Below are positions 11,481-22,926 of a DNA stretch of 64,000 nt, piece by piece. Each line of letters starts with the position of its first letter. Position 1 is the first letter of the stretch. Position numbers and translations under genes: made by a program. The DNA comes from Sthenelais limicola (lineage: Eukaryota; Annelida; Polychaeta; Phyllodocida; Sigalionidae): contig OW804094.1 in NCBI GenBank assembly GCA_942159475.1, positions 58,958,966 through 59,022,965 on the forward strand, written 5' to 3'. The notes under the pieces were generated by a model. It saw only the letters and a list, made by a program, of their open reading frames with translations, was not told the origin of the DNA and ran no database searches.

Positions 11481-14133
11481 ATTGATATTTTACATCACAG
11501 AACTAGCCCCCATGGAAGAACCACTGGCCTCTCCTCTCCTCGATGTTCCAATCCTCCCCTGCCCCTCTTAGTAGCTGACACTTGACTTCCGGCTACAGTG
11601 TGTATGACAGTGTATGCATACTCGGCCGTCATCACCGTCCACTTTTAGGACTTCTAGACAAAACTTAGGACTTCTAGACAAAAACTTGAATCGAGGGAAA
11701 GATTGCTGGACCCTTTTTCTATAACATGAGAACTTATGAGCATTGTATTTAAAGAAATGGCTGTGTTTGGAGCCCCCTGAGTAATTCATCTACCTATGTG
11801 TGCAACAACCCAGTAAACCAACCAAAACAAAGGAGGACACTTAAGTTTGGATGCCTATATTTGTGATATTAAAGGCATGTACATAAGAGTTGATACCATA
11901 TACAATTGGAGATAACTTATAGTTTTACTTTAAGATATTAGAACTTGTACCAGCCAGATACAAAGAGAGCTTATTCAACTCAAGATATGCCAACACATGG
12001 GTGTAACATACATGTGTGTACATGCCTGGAGTGGGTAGTGTGTGTATGTGCTTGGACGGCAGGCAGACCCGGTGTCAGTGAGGGCACAGTGTTGTGAGGG
12101 GCACTGAGATTGGGTGGGTAGTGCCTGCCATGACTAGGGGTGCCCCTTGGCTGTACACACAGTTGCATCCTTGTGCTCCTGAAACATGTATCATGCACTA
12201 TAAGTCTACTCGGGACATATTTAGGCATTTTGTGAGAAGTAAAACCTTAGTCAAGACCCTGACATGTATGAAATAACTAAACAGATATGTTATAATCACC
12301 CATGCTCAAAATACAATGGGCCTATGCAGCATAAAAACAACTTTCAGTATGATTAAAGCCAAAGCGGAAGTAGCCTGTCAGCTAGTAGGGGCAGGGGTGG
12401 TGCTTCATAACATACTCACATAGGCCCAAGCATTAGCGGCCCAGAGTGAGCTTTCCATGGGGGCTAGTTCTGTGTTTACATTATGTGTATGAATCAGACG
12501 ACGACGTCCATTCCTTCATGTATAGTCTTACTGATTTTAAATTTTAATGGTTCTCCCACGTTTAATTTGCTACGGAAAATATGCAAAAAGTATATCTGAA
12601 TATCGGAGACTTTTCGGTATTTGATATGCCATTTAATTAATGCCAAGGTGAGACAGGAGGACACCTCCCATAATGATATTAGGCCTAGTATTTTTGGGCG
12701 GCGGAGACAACGTAGCGGGCCGCTACAGTCAGATAGGGTGGCGAGAACCCTGAGAAAAATCATTAATTCATGGCTTTAACAGAATCAGTTTAGGAATTTA
12801 AAAGATTTAGCCTATGAAACTGCTACCGTATAGCCTAGGTCTATGCATATACATGTATTATGATGCAGGCCCTAGGCCTAATATGATCGTACACCAGTAA
12901 GGACGTTAGTCCTATGGTAATAATTAAAGGTACCGGTACGCCTGAGCTTAGTAGTAATATACTAGCTCTAAGGCCTGAGATAGCTAATTTGGCGCCATGA
13001 TGCAGCCCTCCTTCAGAGTGCCACTGGTAGATGGATAGACTTTACACTGTCTAGGCCTAAACTAGAAAAATGTACGGTACGGTAAGTAACACCAACGAGA
13101 CTATATTAACACAGAGGTCCACCTCTACAGCCCTAAACTTCTAAGGCACAGTATAGCCAGGAAATGTGAAGTACCGTCCTATTCCCACTTTATATGTCAC
13201 TTGGCCATGATCTTTGACTCCGAGTCTGAGCTTATAGTAAAAAGAGACTGCATTACGACTAAGCGACAATCTACAAACATTTTGATCACAGGGAAGACAC
13301 AATCAGCTTGGGAAAATTTATTTCTGGAGCTAATGAAAAAGGAGACACGCGAGAAGCTGCCACAAGTGATAAGCACACGTTTTCTCCCAAACAAACGGCT
13401 GTTAAAAGCTATCCTCCGACTCTTTCCTAAAGTGTCAAAAGCTCCCTAGAGGTTAGCAGGCTAGCCCCTACGCCTACGGCCGCCAGAGAATCCATCGCCT
13501 GTGGCCGCTCCCGAGTGCTCCCTCTCCCAGTCCGGTGGCGGTGGGCACCAAGCAATCCCCTCCCAATACACATCATGATAAATCAGCTACTGATGAGCAT
13601 AAGAGCCATCCAAGTAGTCAACAGGATACTATGTCACTACTTTAGACTAGATGTGTCACAAAGGGATTCGGTAAATGCACGATTCAATGAGAAAGCTCGA
13701 ACCTATTGGTCGCCCCGTAGCCGAGACAGAGAGGGGCGGCTGGGCCAATATCTCAGAACAAGGGAACAACGGGACCTGACAAATCGCATCGCAATCACTA
13801 TATAGACTCCTTTCTCAGAAAGCGTAGATTAAACGAGCTTATTTTTCACCAAACACGTTACAACAGACTAGGAGTCCTTACCTTGGTTGTTTGGTGGCTC
13901 TTTACGAAGTTAAGGCCAGGAAAATCCCATGAAATTGGGTTAATGTTCACTAAGCACATCCTCACACAAGAACAACAACAGCCATCTTTCCCCGACTCGT
14001 GGTTCTCACTCTAGATGGCGGGTCATTAGCCGACATAATTTTCAAGGCGCGCTCCAAACGGAATCAAATGAAAGTAGGACCATGGGTTCTATGATGTTAT
14101 TCCCTGATTTGGGCCTGAGCGGACAATATTATA
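11481..14133. other. mostly non-coding, two unassigned frames
   Basis: Nothing here is a supported gene. Frames at 13,201-13,449 (plus; Lys/Leu-rich, MKKETREKLPQ) and 13,515-13,805 (plus; Arg-rich) are open but unrecognised and could be decayed transposon coding sequence. A 20-bp phrase (AGGACTTCTAGACAAAA) is duplicated in tandem at 11,647-11,685. TAGGCCTA words cluster here. Confidence 0.35.
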
Positions 14134-14366
14134 CAGGGTAGGGAATACCTTTTCGGGAACCGGGATTGGGGCCTATTTTAGGTCGGGATTCGGGATTTAA
14201 AAGGGCCTACGGGATTCGGGAAAGGGGTTCAGATCCAGATTTAATTTTTTCAGGTAGGGGTTGCAAATAGAAAAACGGGATTCCAAATTGAAAACCTACG
14301 TGATTCGGGAAATGGAGCTTATAAAAAACGGGAAACGGGATTCAAGAGGGGGTCTTCCCTACCCTG
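14134..14366. mobile_element. 233-bp MITE with CAGGGTAGGGAA ends and 6-bp target duplication
   Basis: The left terminus CAGGGTAGGGAA and right terminus TTCCCTACCCTG are exact complements. ATTATA flanks the element on both sides (14,128-14,133 and 14,367-14,372). The interior is made of repeated GGGATTCGGGA-like words and is non-coding. The CAGGG start is hAT-like, but a 6-bp duplication is not the usual 8 bp, so the superfamily is open. Confidence 0.75.
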
Positions 14367-14533
14367 ATTATAGTAACAAGTGCCTTCGGCACTTGGATTG
14401 TAGAAGCAGTTGTGTTTCTACTTCTTATTGGAATCCAACAATTTACTGGACGTTTATTTTAATTTGGAGATATCAATTTGATTGCCAAAAATGGCTAAAA
14501 TCACAGGGGGCCTACGTCGGGGTAGTAGGCCTA

Positions 14534-15235
14534 AGGTGTAGGAGGGAGAGAGAGAGTGACAGAGAGAGAGAGAGGGGGGGGGGGGGGAGAAGAGAGGGAG
14601 AGGAGAGATGAGAATGACTGAAATAAGATGGTTTCATGGAAAAAAAATTTGCCCCCCCCACCACACACACACACCTATACATCTATCAATTTTCCTTCTC
14701 TCCTCCCCCTCCCCGACTACCGTACCTCTCTTGCTCTCCCTCCCCTTTTATTCCCCCTCCTTAATAATAATGAGTAATATGTGGACAGGTACATTCTTTC
14801 TTGTAGTCGTAAAAAAGGTGGTCGAAAAAAAAAGTTGATGGGGAAAAATAGTTGGTCGGAAAAAGTTGGGTCAGGAAAAAAAGTTGGTCGGAAAAAAGTT
14901 GGGTCGGAAAAAAGTTGGTTGGAAAAACAGTTGGGTCGTAAAAAAAAGTTGGGTCGTAAAAAAAAGTTGGTCGTAAATATAGTTGGGGTCTCCAAAAAGT
15001 CTGAGAGAAAAAAAAGTCTCTGAGAGAGACAGAGAAAGAGAGGGAGGGAGGGACAGAGAGAGAGGGGAGGGAGGGACAGAGAGCGGAGGAGGAGGGAGGG
15101 ACAGAGAGAGGGGGATTGGGGACAGAGGGGGGAGGGACAGAGAGAGAGGGGGAGGGGGAGGGAGGGACAGAGAGAGAGAGAAAGAGGGGAGGAGAGGAGA
15201 GGAGAAGAGAGGGAGAGGAGAGATGAGATTGACAG
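14534..15235. repeat. compound low-complexity block: GA tracts around a GTCGGAAAAAAGTTGG minisatellite
   Basis: GA-rich simple sequence (14,540-14,610) and a CT-rich tract (14,640-14,760) precede about ten degenerate copies of a 14-17-bp unit GTCGGAAAAAAGTTGG (14,815-14,985). A long GGGAGGGACAGAGAGAGAG tract (15,005-15,230) follows. The frames crossing it are composition artefacts (Ser/Pro or Arg/Glu/Gly only). Confidence 0.85.
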
Positions 15236-16195
15236 ATTAGGAAAATACTTTTATTCAAATCAGGTTATTACTATTACATAGTATAGTCTTTGAGTAAATA
15301 TCAGAATCGGTAATAGCCCTCTACTCATTTGACAACTACTCTATACAACACATTAGCTTCCCGAATGCAACCACTGAGAGCTGGCTTGACCTGGGTAGAG
15401 GTACTTCCTGAATGCAACCACTGAGAGCATGCATGCTTTGTAAACAGTCCCATCGTCATGTCCCAGTGGTTAACCTGCAGCTAGTAGAAATCTGTAATAG
15501 CCGCTTACATAAAGACAAAAAACTGTTACAACTATCAAAAAGTAAAATAGTTAGTTACAACATGTTAGTTAGAACATTGTTAGTACAGGTTTCTTGAAAG
15601 CTAAAGGTGCTGAAGTCTAGAGCCTAACTGTAGAGGGAAAAACAGGGAGGGACCAGTCGGCACCCAGCCTCTCTTAAACTGGTCCCCGTCCTTCGTTGCT
15701 CCGGGAGTGGTGAGTGGACTGGCAGCCTCTCATTCGCACTGGCTTGACCTACATAGTGCAGCTTGACCTCAAAACCACAGGTCAAAAGCAAAGGTTTAAT
15801 ATAGTAGTTCACTAAGACAAGCACCTTCGGCACATACCGAAAAGCAAAGTGAAAGATTAATATTTGCATGGTGTAGGCCTAGGCTATAATTATGTTAGGT
15901 AGGCTAGGACCTGCTTGGTAGGCCTACTAGACTCATGAAAAAAAAATGAAAGGCCCTATTATTAAGAAAAAGCCAGAAATGAACACTGGAAATCTATTTG
16001 AAATCGAAACATATTAATCAGAACGTAAGACTATTTTAAAATATAATTATTAGTTTAGCAAATAAGAAAGGAGAGAGAGAGGTCAGAGAAGGAGAGGAGA
16101 GAGGGGAAGGGGAAGGGGAAGGAAAGAGAATAATGGGAGAGGACAGATGGGTGAGAGGGAGAGAGACAGATATGACTACAGTAGGCCTAGCCTAT
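15236..16195. other. non-coding stretch
   Basis: No gene is supported. A short phrase (GAATGCAACCACTGAGAGC) is duplicated at 15,362 and 15,411, and a GA-rich tract occupies 16,068-16,165. Three TAGGCCTA octamers occur at 15,874-16,189. Confidence 0.5.
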
Positions 16196-16520
16196 ATACA
16201 TAGTATTCACTGACGTCACGGCGCTCGCCGCGGCTTGCCATAATGTGGGTCAACTTTAGCTGGACATGAGTGCTCCAAGCCTCAAAAATGCAGTTTTCAC
16301 CTCCGAAAGTTTTAGAGAATCTAATATAAAGTATGCTGATAGGTTATATGGTCATTTTGTAGTGTGTCATGATGGAATAATAAGTATAATTGCCATTATC
16401 AAACATTTGGAACGGGAAATCCTGTCGATCTAGTGTCTCCCGCTATCTATGCTGCCACACATTATGGCTGCCAGTGAGGATAGCCGCTGACTGGGGTGAC
16501 GTCATGTGAATACTATGTAT
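16196..16520. mobile_element. 325-bp MITE, mariner-like ends
   Basis: The left end ATACATAGTATTCAC then TGACGTCAC is matched by the right end GTGACGTCATGTGAATACTA then TGTAT. The arms are inverted complements with a 2-bp indel. Weaker inverted similarity (CCATAATGTG with CACATTATGG) continues inward. TA flanks both ends, consistent with a Tc1/mariner-type insertion. Each terminus carries a TGACGTCA palindrome (CRE consensus). There is no coding capacity. Confidence 0.75.
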
Positions 16521-16558
16521 AGATGGAATCTGGCTAGGGTTCGGTCTGTCAAAGAGTT

Positions 16559-17257
16559 ATGCATCCAGAGAATATGATGGCACCAGGTGGGCGCTGGGGG
16601 CGCAACATGATTTTGGCCGGGGATTTTGGGGCATTTTATGTCCATAAATATTGTGATGCTGGATTCTTTTCTAAGATTAACACTGTCAACACCCTACGCC
16701 CACCATTCTCCTTGCTGTCCCGCCCCTACCTGCTTCCCTCCCTCCGATGCATCCAAATCGTTTCGTTTTTTACCTTTAATCCTGTGGACCCCATCGCCGA
16801 TCATGCCCATGATACGGCGATGTGGATTCCCTGCTGCTATGACGTCATTACATGGGCCTTGTTCTGGGTAGGGTTCCAGTGGGGAATCCCCGCGACTATG
16901 ACGTCCATGTATATTGTCCATAAATATTGTGATGCTGGATTCTTTTCTAAGATTAACACTGTCAACACCCTACGCCCACCATTCTCCTTGCTGTCCCGCC
17001 CCTACCTGCTTCCCTCCCTCCGATGCATCCAAATCGTTTCGTTTTTTACCTTTAATCCTGTGGACCCCATCGCCGATCATACCCATGATACGGCGATGTG
17101 GATTCCCTGCTGCTATGACGTCATTACATGGGCCTTGTTCTGGGTAGGGTTCCAGTGGGGAATCCCCGCGACTATGACGTCATTACTCTACCGAGCGTTT
17201 TTCCGAGTTGACCCGAACGGTGTGACGGAGACGGCCGAGTGTATGATAGTGAAGTGA
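16559..17257 (+). repeat. 276-bp tandem duplication keeping one reading frame open
   Basis: Units at 16,641-16,916 and 16,917-17,192 are almost identical; one visible difference is CATGCCC versus CATACCC. The period is 276 bp, exactly 92 codons, so a 232-codon plus-strand frame crosses both units and repeats a peptide containing YCDAGFFSKINTVNTLRPPF. The peptide has no recognised domain. The sequence is rich in TGACGTCA palindromes (16,839, 17,115, 17,175). The open frame could be real, but the near identity of the copies suffices to explain it if one unit was open by chance. Confidence 0.8.
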
Positions 17258-17811
17258 ACGATGTCAGATTTCTGGTCTTCCTGGAGATGAAGCGTGAACG
17301 CGAGAGGTCTGTTATGCAGTAATTATACCAGTAAGAGCTAAAAAATCTTGGTCCAATCTCTCCCTAAGGCTCTAACTTCGGCACTCATGTAACTTTTGGG
17401 TCTCTTTGGGACAATGAGAAATAGAGGGGGTTTCCCGATCATGGAGGAAGTTGTCCAGTACAATTGTATCTCCGAAGGAGTAATGGCAATTGTTCTGGCT
17501 TGGGTTTTATGCGTTGCATAATTAATAATTATGCCATTTCGCCAGCTAGTCCAGAAGTATCAAACCGCTAGATGGCCCTTCGGGTTGAATTTTTGGCGGC
17601 GATAGGCTATAGCCAGTGTACTACCGTATACCCTTATTGTTTTGGTTACCAACAAACTCCCCTCCACCCAGCCCCCGACCCAGCCGTCCCCTTCTCCACC
17701 CCAAGCTACCCCACCCCCACCCATGGGTTAGCTATCCATTTCGAATATATCCCATTTGCCGGTTACGTTTATTAGCGTCAACGTGACTTCCGTCCTGCCC
17801 CTTGATATGGT

Positions 17812-18140
17812 TCCCTTAGGACTCCAACGTGGGGGTGAAAATGGCAGTCAGCACGTCCCAACGCATCCCCATAGGATTAGTATAGAAATATCGAAAATCT
17901 ATTTTACAGCCTAGATTGATTATTTCTTCGGGCAAAACTTGCAGAGGACATCATATCGTTGCGATTTCTGGGTAAGGATGTCGGCTATTGGTATGTTTAA
18001 TAGGAAAACGACACGATCAGGTTGAGTTGTGTAAGGTACTTGGGCCTTGACTCTAAAGGCCCGGGGCAACGGAATGATTCGAAATATGCCAGCTGCGCCC
18101 GCCTTTCAGGCGGTTTATGGTCGCCTCTCGTCCAGAGTAT
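17812..18140 (+). repeat. dispersed repeat, copy 2
   Basis: Second copy of the family at 7,344-7,673 in direct orientation, diverged by scattered substitutions and small indels. The stem in CGCCTTTCAGGCGG has a shorter loop than in copy 1, while both arms are kept. A short tandem duplication of GTGAATACATGGATC follows at 18,247-18,290. No protein domain is recognisable in frames across it. Confidence 0.75.
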
Positions 18141-19655
18141 AACCGTGCGAGATATTACAATTTGTATAGAGTTTGCTATGGTTAGTGTTAGGTTATATGA
18201 ATATGAAAAACAGTTGCCAACGACCTCCCCTCCTCCCAGCCGTCCCGTGAATACATGGATCGTGAATACATGGATACATGGATCGTCCATAGAACTAGCT
18301 CGCAAACCAGCCGGGAGTTTTCCCGGCTCTTTCTATAGAGCACACAAGTTGTCAGGCGTTTTGCCGAGCTCTGCAGTTGACTTCATGGCTTCGCCATCAG
18401 TCACCTGCAGAGATTTAGCAGAAGAATCTGTATTTCGTTACCTTTTTAATGGAATAATCACAGAGTTTCTACATGGAATATGACAGCAATACAGCCATGT
18501 GTTTTGTTTCTGCCAGGCGGAAGTGTCTGACCGGAAGACTCCTCTTGGAGCTCTGGGTGGTGGTTTGTGGGAAGGTATGTAAAGCAGGACGGAACATTAC
18601 GTACTCAGCACGCTGTGAGTTAAGTGTTTCGGTCGGTCGATCGGCCGATCGGCCGATATGGATTCCCCATTCACGCTAGTGTTAACAAAAGATGAACGAA
18701 AGTTGTGATTGACTGATGTGCGTTTCGCTTAATGTGACTTGAGTAAGGTATAGCTTTGTTATTTTGCTGGCTATTCATGGTCCTGGATGGATGCGTTTGT
18801 AGGAAAATAAGTGCGAGAAACCTTTTTAAGACCCATGAGTCCCACTCTGATATTCGCTGTACAGTTATGGCGCTGCGTTCGTAATGTTTAGGTGAATAGC
18901 ATCCGCTTATTTCAATAAGCGTTTGGCAGCCGTTCGTCCAGAGAGTGTGATGGCACCAGAGGCCTATCGTCAGAGTTTGAGGGGAAGTCTTGGGCTATTT
19001 ACGTTTTTGTTTTTGTAGGCAGAGTATTTCCAGAGAAAATCGGTAAAACGATCGAGTGGGCAATGATATAAGTTCCGCCAAATCAAAACAGAGCTGGGTA
19101 GGCCTACACACACACCTTTGCACTGACTAGGTTTCATGTTCATGGCTGGTCTACATTGATATACTTTAGCATAATAGCATTTTTTAATGTGATTACACGG
19201 TATAACTTTTCATTTTGAAGCTTTATATTTATTATTTCAAGAGAAAATAGGGTGAACGATCAACAATTCCATTGTCGGAAATATGAATACACAATTTGAC
19301 TTCTGGTGATCAGGCTTAGCTACCAGACCTATTTGTGTGTACCAGCCAAGGCGTATATTGTTATAATGGATATATATAAAGGAGTGAAGAATTCGGTAGA
19401 GTATGAACGTTGGTTTATTGCCTATTAAAGATGGTAATACCTGATGTTAAGGTAATGGCAAGTCCCTGAATGGGCGAGGAACACCTGGTACCTGAAAGGA
19501 TTACCTGGGTGTAATCCCCTCATGTTAATTGGCCAGCTGGGTTGCAACCAATCAGGGTGCAGTATTAATCATTCTAGCTAGCTGTCAGACAGGTAGGAGC
19601 TATTACACATAAATTAAAAATTACTGATGTGACACAATGAGTTATTAAGATATAA
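18141..19655. other. non-coding stretch
   Basis: No gene is supported. A local palindromic run GATCGGCCGATCGGCCGAT occurs at 18,639-18,657. Frames lack motifs. Confidence 0.45.
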
Positions 19656-20068
19656 CTAAATGCGAGCTGCATATACGGCAACGTATTCACAAAACGCAAG
19701 TGTCTTTTGGTGAGTGTCTTTCACGCGTGCCTTCTGTTGGTAGCAATGAACCCTGCTTTGTAGATAAATATGTCGGATCCCCCTCTTCTCGTTCAACATT
19801 CGTATATCCTCATTTATTGTCATGATTGAATTGTTAATCATGATCTGATTTTCTGATTCTCCCTCCAGCCTATTTGCTCTGTTATATTCCATTCCAATTA
19901 GCCCACCAATAGTTATATAGGATCTTTCTTGCTCTGCAGACAGGATGCTCAATGCGTCGACGTACTTGTCAAACATTAACCTCACAAGTTCTCCTTCGTC
20001 TGTGGCAGCTAGGGTTATCTCTTTAGTAATTTGATTTTTCTCACCAAAGTCACAGATCCCTCCTATAA
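19656..20068 (-). pseudogene. SGNH-hydrolase-like protein, C-terminal part (split by transposon)
   Basis: This frame continues the protein that starts at 25,892 on the same strand, after the 5.65-kb insertion. It opens with GGICDF, which sits where SGNH/GDSL hydrolases carry block III, followed by a helix-rich stretch (LVRLMFDKYVDALSIL, then INEDIRMLNEKRGI). It ends YAARI and stops without the usual C-terminal Asp-x-x-His. If one TAA of the target duplication is removed with the insert, the two parts join in frame. The family is inferred from motifs only. The enzyme may have been inactive before the split if the C-terminal His is truly absent. Confidence 0.5.
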
Positions 20069-20275
20069 TAGACCATGGGCCAGGTACCAAAACCCTCCCC
20101 CCCCCTGGGGATTTTTCGCGGTGGGGATTTTTTGATACTACAGAGTTTGAATCATCAGAATCTACTTGTCTGCCATCTGGCCATCGGTGATTTGGGGTTC
20201 AAATGGAACGTTTCCATGGTAACTTGTGTTTTTTTTGTACTCTAGCAGAAATTAGGTTTTTAGGGTCCCATTATG
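20069..20275. repeat. left terminal inverted repeat
   Basis: About 200 bp, mirrored at 25,515-25,720. Shared blocks include GGATTTTTCGCGGTGG, CATCAGAATCTACTTGTCTG, GATTTGGGGTTCAAATGGAA and CTAGCAGAAATTAGG. A C-run after the first 30 bases differs in length between the two ends. Confidence 0.85.
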
Positions 20276-20591
20276 TACCTCTTAAAGTAAGTATCCCTTG
20301 GCTACGCAATTGAAGCATGTGATAGGGCTCTGAGAGCACTTTCATTAACCATCTTATCAAGGACTTTTATCAAGGTCAAGGTCATCCCTTCCATGGTCAA
20401 ACCTAAAATTTGTATCTAAATTTGAATATTAGGTTCATATCTCTGGGAATATTTATCCCTTGACTACTTAATTTAAGCATATGACAGGGTTCTAAGAACA
20501 CTTCCAATTAGGCAACTTATCAATGACCTTTGTGAAAGTCAACATTACCATTTCCAAAGTCAAACATGAAGTTTGGTCTAAAACTTAGTAA

Positions 20592-20960
20592 TCTAATATA
20601 TAAAGCTCAAGAAAGGTATTTGTTAGGCATGTTCTTGGATTCTGGGATCTCCCCAGCTTTTCTGGTCTCTACAGGTCCTTCAACCCTGTCTGGCAGACAT
20701 TATATGTGGTTTGTGAAGGTATCTTGGGTGAAAATGTGATTTTGAAGCCTTTTTTAAATTGGGATCAAGATACTACATCACTTCCAGGGGGACCCAACTA
20801 CATGGAGAGAGAGTAGTTGGAGAGTGAAGTTGAGGGGAGGGAGAGGATGGGGGTATTGGAGACGGGGAGAGGAGGAAGAGGGTGTAGGAGGGAAGAGTGA
20901 GGCAAAGGGCGAGGGTGGGGAAAAGAAGAGGGGCAGAGAAAAGAGGAGGGGAGGGAGAGG
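20592..20960 (+). mobile_element. Helitron 5' fragment
   Basis: It begins A|TCTAATATATAAAGCTCAAG, a TC start typical of Helitrons inserted after A. It shares GTGGTTTGTGAAGGTATC, GTGATTTTGAAGCCTTTTTT and the following GA-rich block with the two complete Helitron-like elements at 22,927-23,555 and 56,390-57,309. No CTAG end with a hairpin follows, so the 3' end is missing. Confidence 0.6.
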
Positions 20961-22149
20961 ATATACCTATACAAATTTAAATATTTTAGGTTTGTCTACT
21001 TTGTGTGTGAGATGAGCATGCCTGGAACAGACTGATTCTTTCTGATCTGCTTGATTAGCAAAGTATGGATGGATGTCCTGCTTATTTTAGTTTTTTTAAT
21101 ATAGCACTTTGCAATGGGTTTTCATTCTCCATGGGACTAGATGATAAGATGTCAGTAATGAGGCTTTTTCTTTGTGATAAGCAAATTAAACCCTACCTTT
21201 GCACAACCCATATACATAGCTTGCATTTTAGTGCTTTGAGGCCTGATTGTGACAGTGGTGTTTTCCACTCAGTGGCCAATCTTGTAGTCCTCTAGCAGGA
21301 GCTGGAGGAGAGCAGGGGGCAGAATGAAGTAGTAGGTGCCAAGAATTGCAATGTTTTTGTCCACTTAATGCTGATGGTTATTGAATGTCATGTGGGCTCT
21401 ACATTAGATTTTGTGAAATGTTTGGAAACACCAAATGTTGCCATTGACCTGTCATTGCCCTGTCTGCTCTGCGTCCTTAGTGGATACCATGTCTAAAAAA
21501 ACCCATGAACTTGAATAGAATTGCCACCTTTAGCAGATTGGTATACTCATTATTGTTGACCACTTGGACAGTTTATGAGACCACATCAGGTGAGACATGT
21601 GGCCTTTGTTTATGTATGCAGTGTACAATGAGGTTGATACCCTTAAGAGTTGCTTTTACCACAGAATGGTTTTAGGTGCATTGCATCCAGATTTGCAGGG
21701 CAAACACAATGAGAGATGATCCACTTTGGAAAATATACTGAATGCATCAGCAAATTTGGCCTGATGCAGGGTTGTCATAGTCAAAGTTTGTATGGATGGA
21801 GAATGCCCCAAAATTTGTAATGGTTCTATTGGCCATAGTCCCAGGGCAGTGTGCATTCCTCTGCCTCCATCTAGCTGTCAACCACAGATCCTGGGGTAAT
21901 TTTTGCTATTGCCAGGAGGTGCGTCCTCTAAGGCTTCACCCATTTAGAACATTTTTCTAAGGATATGGACAAAGTCTTATGATACTTCAGTGTTAGCTGA
22001 GTCATGCCAGATGAGCCTAACTCAGGCTGCAGCCAAAATTGTCTCCTTTTGTTTAAGGCTTTTGAAGGCCTCCACACTTGCAGAATTATCACAGGCAACC
22101 CCCCCCCCCTCCCCTCTCCTGCATCCTCCTTTTTAGTGAAGAGTCTGAG
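20961..22149. other. interior of Harbinger-like element, no gene
   Basis: No clear coding sequence. The minus strand may hold further eroded retroelement sequence downstream of the reverse transcriptase relic, but I cannot support a domain. An 8-10-base C run lies at about 22,098. Confidence 0.4.
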
Positions 22150-22926
22150 AGCAGCTACACAGTTTATTGCCTCTTATTGGTTTATCATATTTTCGAGTGG
22201 TTGTAGCAGCTGTGGGTATAACATACATGTGTATCAGTGCTTCCCCTCCCTGAAGGCATGCATCAACCAGATGTTTCTGTCTACTGTCTTTTGGGGCATC
22301 ACTATATATCTGCCCTTACTGACATGCTGATGTAGACATGACCCCCAGCCACAGCCCTGATACCTTCTGGATTCTGGTGCATGAATAGCTTGGCAAGTGG
22401 TATTATCCAAGCACTGTGGGCTATTTGCCCCAGCATTTGCTGGACATACCTTGTGGAGACAACCCTCCTGCTTGCCATTTGCACCATGGCCTAGTGTATT
22501 TTAGCAAACCTGGTAGTTAGGGCTAGGGTCTTCATATAACTTGAAGAATCAGGCTGTCTTGGTATATTAGTGAGGCTATCCCCATATTTTGAAGTGCCCT
22601 AACTATAAACAAGGCAGCCTGCCTCATAACACATCATGAAGATATCTCTCCAATGAGAAGGGCTTGGTGAACTGTACTGCTGTTGCAAGTGGGCAGATTG
22701 AAAAGTGTCTATATACTCTGGAGAGGTTGATCACAGCCATGGCAACATACCTCCTTCCCATGTTGTTGATGTGGTCTACTGCCATGTAGACTGTTGGCAA
22801 GTTGGGCATGGATGGGGTGCCATTGTATTGGTTCTTTATGATATTTTTATTAACTCCACCATCAGGAAATGAGAGGTTGACAATGAGTCTCCTCCTCATG
22901 GAGTTGCTGTTTGGCCTTATTATAGA
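22150..22926 (-). pseudogene. decayed reverse transcriptase - RNase H of a retroelement
   Basis: Read on the minus strand, pieces in order match a retroelement RT-RNase H. RRRLIVNLSFPDGG is the entry block. VINLSRVYRHFSICP is motif A, with Asn where the catalytic Asp should be. NMGIASLIYQDSLIL corresponds to the YLDD motif, now YQDS. SRRVVSTRYVQQMLGQIAHS is the thumb/connection, and LVDACLQGGEAL is an RNase H-like start. The style resembles DIRS-type tyrosine-recombinase elements. Stops and frameshifts lie between the pieces and both polymerase Asp positions are altered, so it is inactive. Confidence 0.5.

Noticed and set aside
14983..15258. Long frames on both strands rich in Ser/Pro or Arg/Glu/Gly
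   Set aside because: They lie in GA/CT simple sequence and show no protein-like composition.
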